From Auriscalpium vulgare (Eukaryota > Basidiomycota > Agaricomycetes > Russulales > Auriscalpiaceae): a stretch of DNA of 64,000 nt. Position 1 is the stretch's first letter, and the number at the start of each line of letters is the position of its first letter. The stretch lies in NCBI GenBank assembly GCA_019915015.1, contig JAHBBC010000005.1, positions 1,178,001-1,242,000 on the forward strand, given 5' to 3'. Below, piece after piece: positions 58,022 to 64,000 of this stretch. The notes under the pieces were generated by a model. That model was not told the DNA's origin. It was given only the letters and a program-made list of their open reading frames with translations, and ran no database searches. Position numbers and translations under genes: made by a program.

Positions 58022-61000
58022 CTATGAGAGGATGGATTGCGAGTAATACTGATACTGTCAAAAGCGTCAGCAGCAATCGCAAGGGATCAGGAAATGCCGG
58101 CTCACAGAGTCGTAGAGGCGCGTCCAGTTGGACCCGAGCGACGTGTCAATCAGTCGTTCGACGTGCTCATCCGCAAGCGAGTGCGTCAGCGCCTGCTGGA
58201 ATCGCTCGCGGAGCTGCACCGCGGTCTGGTCCCCGACCGCAGCAAAGCATGGAAGCGTCGAATCTACACGCATAAAGGTCGGCGCGTCAGCGCATTTGTG
58301 CCTTGCCCCGCGTGCCCGCTGCCGACGTACCTTTCTGGATGAGCTCCACCATCGTGACGATCCGGTCGCAGTGCTTGCGCGCCGCCTCGAACCCCTCGCG
58401 GAAGAGCCGCCGGAACTCCTTCAGCGGCTCGCCCTCGACGCCGCCCAGCACCTCGACGTACTCGAGCGGCATCTTGAAGGGCGCCGCCTCGAACCCGATG
58501 TTGCCGGGCGTGTTAGAGAGCATGAAGCCGAAGTCGATGTGGACAAGGTGGCCTTCGCGGTCCAGCAGGATGTTTCCGTTGTGCCTGTCCTTGATTTGTA
58601 GGAGGTACGTGATAACGGAATATCCTGTCAACCAGCAGTGAGGTAGTGCCTCGGGAACCAAGGCACCGGTGCAACTGACCTGCAAGTGACTTGGCAAAAT
58701 TTCGCTGCGCTCGGGCAAATTTGGCAGATGATGGATCGCCATATGTCTGCATGGCAATTAGCTACGAAGAGTGTATTGATTAGAGAAAGACGCACATTTC
58801 GGAAATGGTCCATTAATGACACGTGGCCCATGCGCCCCTCAGCGAAACGGCGCGCATACTCTGCTTTCTTGATCGAGTGTATGGACACGGCGTCCGTGAT
58901 AGTTTCTACCAAGCCTGACGATCCTCCAGTGATTAAGATGCGGAAGCTACACGCAAACTCAGTTTCTTTCTTCTGGATGTTACGGAATAACGCGTACTGT
59001 CGGGCCCAACATGAGCAATTTTCCTCCTTCCATATCCGCTTGAACTCCTGAATCAGCTGGACAGCAAGCTGCTCCTGGCGCAGGTCGCCTCCCGTTTTCA
59101 CAATGACGGAAAGACAGTCCCAGTTTGCTGTGACATGACTCAGCGCCAACAAGCATTGTATCGGTGAAGACGAACCTAGATGGCCATAAGGAGATTCCTG
59201 TCTAACACGGCTCTTCTTCGCCGCCCAGGACTCGCTGAAAACGACCGCTGACGGATCCACCTTGTTCAGCTCACGTCGGATGATCCCTTCGTCCTCGCTG
59301 GTGTTCGCCATGATAGCACCGAGCCGCATGATGTCCTCTCCTTCGCGCGGCTGCCGCATCCGTTGCATCCGTTCCTCCTCGAGCGCCAGCATCTCGTTCA
59401 TAATCCGGTCACGTATTGCGGCCGCCTCAGAGGGTTGCAGCTTCATGCGAACGGCTTGACTGGTGGATGCGCCTGAGTTATCTTGCGAGGCACCGGCCAA
59501 TGACGGGTGCACAGGGCCGCCTGCCCGCGTGTTGGGCGTAGGCGCAACCACTGCGAACCAGTTCGACCCTGGTATCCACCTCGAGGGCGCGTTCATTGGG
59601 CGCTCTGGATTGGCCACAGGTTCCCATACGAGGTTTGCATTAAGCTGCGAGAGCATGACAGCCGCAGTTCGCATCCTTTCGGAGTAATCCTCCATGGTCA
59701 GCCCGCGGCCCTGGGTAGGCGTCCGAGAGGGTGTTGTGCCCTGCTGCTGCGACAAGGATATTTGCGAACGCGAAGACGAGGAACGCTGCAACTCGGGCGG
59801 ATTTGCTGCAGGAACACTGGAGCTTGGAATGAGTAGCGGCGTGGGGGGCATGGATGATGATCGGGACCAAGTTGCTAGGTCGATGTCCTTGTTCTTAGGT
59901 GCAGGTCGCAGGACGATGTTGTCAGCTAAGTCTAGAGGTCGTGAGCGCAGAGATTCCTCAGTTCCGTAAAGCTGTTCCACAAGATCAATTTCCTCTTCCT
60001 CTCCATCGAGAATCGGAGAAGAGGAACCATGGGCCTCGGGCGTATACCCAAGGGTAAGTGCTTCAGGTATCTCGGGTGTGTCTTTTCCCATAACCGAGTC
60101 AGAGCCACTCATCGTTTGGTTTGGAAGCGCCTTGTATTGACTGGAAGAGGGCGCCGCAGTAAAGGGAATGAGGTCGCGAGATGCACCGCGCCGTTCGCTT
60201 TCCTTGCTAACGATTTTTTGAAGAATATCCTTATTTTGACGTTTGACGGGATCGAAGTCAAGCTCCCCATGGAGGATTTCGATAACCAGCAGGTAGGGAG
60301 CATGTTCAGCAGAGTTGAGAACCACACATTCTCCGGGAGGTATTCGTACAATACGGTGGTGTGGTCCAGGTATCTTCTGGGGTTGCGAAGGTATGTCGGT
60401 GCTCGCGCACCATAGTGGCATACAGACCTGATGAGCGTGGTCAGCGGCGACCCAGAAGTTAATAGCCAAAAGCCAGTGAAGCGAACCTCGGCAGGTAGCC
60501 TGTGGTTAAGAGCTGTTAACTCAGCTCGTAACGCACTGACACGGGCAAGTCTGGGGACGACCAAGAGCCGATTGGATATACTCTCCAGATTGAGCATAAA
60601 CTGAACCTATTGGCTGGTGAAATCGAGAAGGTGGCAGAGGTGATGATCGAATGGGTACCTCAGATCGACAGAAATGTTGTCGCAGGAGCAGCATTTGAGA
60701 ACTAAAATCATACCTATTGAGCAGAATTTCGACTGCGTTCAGGGAGCCAGGCCGGTGGGCCTGCTTTGAAAAGGGTAAGGATGGGGTGGAATGGGTCATT
60801 GCAGACAGGACCGGCATAGGTTCATCCAGCTGGCCAAGAGGGTCGTCCGAAAAGCGTGGCCTCCGCTGCTTTCGTAGAGGTAAAGGCAGGCTGGGGCTGG
60901 TGCGGGCAGCATTCGCAAAACGCCGGCGCGAGGAGCCCGACATAGATCGTCCGTCCAGCTCGCGTAGCCCGCCGTTAAAGCCCGAGGGTGAGGGATCTTG

Positions 61001-61817
61001 AGCAGATCGCACGGGTGGGCTGTCTTCTACATCGTCCTCATCGTCCTGCTCCTCGTCAATGGATTGCTTCGGCACGGGCACGACACTTCCTTCCGCATGG
61101 TCACTCTCGGGCCGCTGCAAACTTCTTAGATCGGATCCCTGATCATCTATGCGGCCTTGCTCGATCGCGACCTCCGCCATGACCGCAGTGAGTCTCGGCA
61201 GGCCGGGAGTGCCAGCCAGCAGCATTCCCATGCCCACTAAGGCAGGCTGCGGGTGCGCCTTGACCTTTTTACGCGTGAATAGAGGATTTGGGGAGGTGTT
61301 GAGGCTGGGGTATGGCATAGTTGTGGGAGGTGGGAGGTCGCCGAAGATGAGCTCGTGACACATGAGCAGGGTACGTTGGCAGATGAGGAAGGACTGGGAG
61401 TTGTGTGAGCTTGGAAAGTCCCTGAGAGATGCCTGCATAAACCACAACGTCTAGCAAGCTTATAAGTTTCAATGACGCGTCGGTGAACAAGTAAGTTACA
61501 CACGAGCATAGCGATGTGAGTGGACCTGCGCGCGGTCTCAATCACGAAACACTCGAGTGCGCGAGACCGGGACGGCCTGGAAACAAGGAGATGGCTGAGA
61601 TGAAAGGTCAAATTGGTGCATGGATGAACGAACGTCGGAATCACCATATGAAGCCCCAGACATCGCGCAGCTCATCGACGGTGACCTCGCGTAGACGGCG
61701 GGTGAGGTAGTAGGTGATGCCGATGTTGTCCGAGTAGGTCATGAGGTAGCGGAGGGCGACATGGACGGAGAAAAAAGAGGGCGAGAGGAAGAGACGGAGG
61801 AGGAGGGCATGGGACAT
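58022..61817 (-). CDS. PIK1: PIK1-type phosphatidylinositol 4-kinase (PI4K beta)
   Basis: Makes Golgi and nuclear PI4P, needed for secretion (family knowledge). ATG 61817 gives MSHALLLRLFLSPSFFSVHV and YLMTYSDNIGITYYLTRRLR, the lipid-kinase-unique helical N-terminus. A long acidic/Ser-rich insert follows (KQSIDEEQDDEDDVEDSPPV). Then HRIVRIPPGECVVLNSAEHA, LLVIEILHGELDFDPVKRQN and WDCLSVIVKTGGDLRQEQLA begin the kinase region. The catalytic loop and activation segment are KDRHNGNILLDREGHLVHI and DFGFMLSNTPGNIGFEAAPF. The last exons end SNWTRLYDS-YQYYSQSILS; the final 50-nt intron is needed to reach the stop at 58022. Its start is 138 bp from the divergent OST3/6 gene. Confidence 0.9.
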
Positions 61818-61955
61818 GGTGGCCGTCGACGACGCTGCGTCTGAGGGCGAGGGCGAGAGCGAGAGCGAGGTCGACCGCTGCGAGCGCGCCGACCCCGCGT
61901 CCCAATTTAGAACACGATCGCCACGTCGCGTCGTCTCCGTCTCTCTCCCGCAACC
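61818..61955. promoter_or_regulatory. 138-bp shared promoter, PIK1 and OST3/6
   Basis: Divergent starts 138 bp apart. A gagggcgagggcgagagcgagagcgag purine-rich imperfect repeat lies at about 61842-61868. Confidence 0.5.
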
Positions 61956-63165
61956 ATGTTGCTGCCGCTCCTTGCCCTCCTTGCCCTCCCCGCCGCCATA
62001 TTTGCTGCAAAGGAGTCTACTCACGACTCGCTGGTCCAGCTCGCTGCACAGAGCGGCGGAATCATCAAGCTCAATGCTCAGACCTATGACCTGCTCACCT
62101 CCCCGACGCGTGACTGGTCCGCTTCTATCCAGTTCACCGCCCTCGACAAGCGTCGGAGGTGTAGCCCATGTCGGTGGGTATCATCTCTATCCTTCCTTGA
62201 TGATCGCTGAATGAATCTTCCAGCGAGTTCGACCCGGCTTGGACGGCGGTAGCGAAGGCTTGGTCTACCGTGCCAAAAGAAACGCGGGACAATCACTTCT
62301 TCGCCACACTCGACTTCGACGACGGGACGACTGTTTTCCAAAAGGTGTGCAAACGCATGCTGCGTACTGGCGTGACACTAACAACACCTCAATCAGCTCG
62401 GCCTCCAATCCGCACCCGTAGTCCTGATCTTCCACCCCAGCGAAGGCAGCCGACGGTCTGCGAATGCTCAGACACCCACCACATACGATTTTTCTTCGTG
62501 AGTCTCTACTCCTCCTTTATGCTATCCATATAACTGACGTGCGCACAGAGGATTCGATGCGGAACCGCTCGCCGAGCAGCTCTCCTCGTTTACCCCAATC
62601 CCTATCCCCTACCGCGCCCCCGTGAACTGGGCGCTCTGGGGCACCGTCGGCACCCTGGCCCTCGTTTTTGGCCTCACCATCCGCTTCCTTGCGCCCATCT
62701 TCCGCAGCCGCTGGACGTGGGCCGCGTTGACCACCATCATTTCCTTGGTCATGACTTCGGGCTACATGTTCACCCGCATTCGTGGCACACCGATGACAGC
62801 TGCTGACGGTTCCTGGATTGCCCCTGGTTTCCAGAACCAGTACGGCCAAGAGACCACCGTTGTTGCGAGCATCTGTGCGTATAAACCTGCCCTTGCGTTA
62901 GCCTTATTAGTCTGATGTTTGCGTTCCGTAGACGGCTTGTTGTCTGCTTCCTTCCTGATGCTTACCCTCGTGGCACCATTGCAATCCGGGTCACCCAACA
63001 GGCAGCGCACACAGATCTACCTTTGGTCTGGAGTGATCATGCTTCTTTTCTCGGTCCTCGTGTCACTCTTCCGGGTGAAGAACAGAGGTGCGTGATGCCG
63101 AACCCATATGCCATTGTTATTGACTTTCATTACTTGTAGGTTATCCCTTCAAGCTCATTCTGTAA
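61956..63165 (+). CDS. OST3: Oligosaccharyltransferase subunit OST3/OST6
   Basis: ER membrane subunit of the N-glycosylation complex with a lumenal thioredoxin-like domain that holds substrate cysteines. ATG 61956 gives a signal peptide (MLLPLLALLALPAAIFA), then KESTHDSLVQLAAQSGGIIK. The redox motif is CSPC (62160-62171), just before an intron; EFDPAWTAVAKAWSTVPK follows. Then FFATLDFDDGTTVFQK, LGLQSAPVVLIFHPSEGSR and GFDAEPLAEQLSSFTPI. Four C-terminal membrane helices are visible (WALWGTVGTLALVFGLTIRF, WAALTTIISLVMTSGYMF, GLLSASFLMLTLVAPLQ, WSGVIMLLFSVLVSLFRV), ending NRGYPFKLIL. Six exons. Whether it is Ost3- or Ost6-like cannot be told from this alone. Confidence 0.88.
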
Positions 63166-63363
63166 AGAGTAGGATCAGACTGAGCAGTGAACTTGCTATG
63201 TAAATTCATGTCTGCAAAAGTGAGATGCAGGTGAGAAGTCCGGCATGACATTCAGGCGTGCGTGGAACATGACCATGAGCATGAAATTGAATATGTGAAC
63301 GATGTCCTCAAAGTGATATGTAATAAGTACATCATAAAAGCAGGGGGAAGTTATTGAAGGCAT

Positions 63364-64000
63364 CTAAGGTTCTGGTTGTTGAAACACGTCTACGTAGCGG
63401 CTGCGAATGGCGCGCTTGGCAGCCTGGGATCTAGGTCTGCTGGGAGGCGGCGTGGGACTGCCGTTGGGCACTGGCGGGGGTGTAGGTGCGGCTTTCGGAG
63501 GAAGACCAGCGCTGTGGGGGCCCGCGTCGCCGTCCGGCACTAGATTTGAGCGGGAGCGTGCGATGGCTCGCTTGGGTGGGGACGACGACAAGTCGATGGC
63601 CGAAGACGCGCGGGGTGGTGGAGGGAGAGGAGACGATCCGTTGGGCATAGTTCGCGGAGCCGAACGGCCAGGAGAGGCTGTCTGAGACCGAGAAGGCGGG
63701 GGAGGGGGGACGGCCGGCTGCGACGTGTCAGCTCCGGACTGTGAGGGAAAAGTTAGACGACCACGACAGTTTAGCTCACACTGCGCACCTTCTTGTTGAC
63801 CCAACGCTTGAGGTCCTTGTCGTAGTAAAAACTGCTCTCTTCCCCGAGCGTTGCCTTAACGGGACCAGGTGTGCGATCACGACTCCACCAACCACTGAAC
63901 CAGGAAGAACCTTGAGCTTGTTTGAGATCTAATACACCCGTCAATCGTGGTCATATACGGCAACTCGGCGGAACAATTACCTGGCCTCACTGGCGCGCTC
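63364..64000 (-). CDS. SEC16: SEC16, C-terminal end (runs off right edge)
   Basis: Scaffold of COPII coat assembly at ER exit sites. Only the 3' end is in the window. The exon near 63930-63790 reads SSWFSGWWSRDRTPGPVKAT, LGEESSFYYDKDLKRWVNKK, which is the conserved C-terminal Sec16 block. It is joined across an intron (GTGCGC...CACAG) to SGADTSQPAVPPPPPSRSQT, a Pro/Ser-rich tail ending AIRSRYVDVFQQPEP, matching the RYVDVF terminus of fungal Sec16. A further exon begins at about 63981 and continues past the right edge. The 5' part is outside the window. Confidence 0.8.

Overview
This window is nuclear DNA of a filamentous basidiomycete, most likely an Agaricomycete of the polypore kind. Genes are tightly packed on both strands. 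Most are cut by many introns of about 45-70 nt with GT...AG ends, coding DNA is GC-rich, and nearly every protein I can read is a eukaryotic or fungal family (LAA1, FIG4, i-AAA protease, RAD3/XPD, F-box, MGE1, TOM40, NUR1, GT15 mannosyltransferases, PIK1, OST3/6, SEC16). Gene models were assembled by joining reading frames across splice sites with consistent phase, so outer limits are firmer than every inner junction.

Layout. 1-4.6 kb: 5' part of a LAA1/HEATR5-like trafficking gene (-), running off the left edge. 4.6-7.65 kb: accessory stretch with a hairpin, a decayed gene with duplicated exon-intron units, and a 31-bp minisatellite. 7.65-16.4 kb: FIG4 (+), a GCIP/CCNDBP1-like gene (-), a YME1 i-AAA protease (+) and a tiny cysteine-rich protein (+). 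16.5-24.2 kb: RAD3/XPD (-), an F-box gene (-) and an unrecognised charged, probably nuclear protein (-). 24.4-30.7 kb: mitochondrial Phe-tRNA synthetase (+), MGE1/GrpE (-), C1-tetrahydrofolate synthase (+). 31.4-38.1 kb: secreted PNGase A-like glycoprotein amidase (-), FBP1 (-), four-finger C2H2 regulator (-). 38.4-46.2 kb: PMP3-family protein with a long tail (+), NUR1 (-), membrane/coiled-coil protein (+), TOM40 (+), FetA-like ABC ATPase (+).

46.6-49.4 kb is the other accessory stretch: a three-exon small secreted protein, an inverted repeat pair around a truncated helicase fragment, and an intron-containing tRNA-Ile(UAU). 49.5-64 kb: CCCH/RS-repeat protein (-), three tandem GT15 mannosyltransferases (+), PIK1 (-), OST3/6 (+) and the 3' end of SEC16 (-).

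Functionally the window is mainly housekeeping. It has two themes. One is phosphoinositide and vesicle traffic plus glycoprotein handling (LAA1, FIG4, PIK1, SEC16, OST3/6, GT15 x3, PNGase A). The other is mitochondrial biogenesis and metabolism (YME1, MSF1, MGE1, C1-THF synthase, TOM40). I see no biosynthetic cluster, CRISPR array or intact transposon. The least explained parts are the decayed repeat gene at 5-6.5 kb, the inverted-repeat/helicase segment at 47.5-49.2 kb, the two very small multi-exon genes, and the degenerate first GT15 copy.
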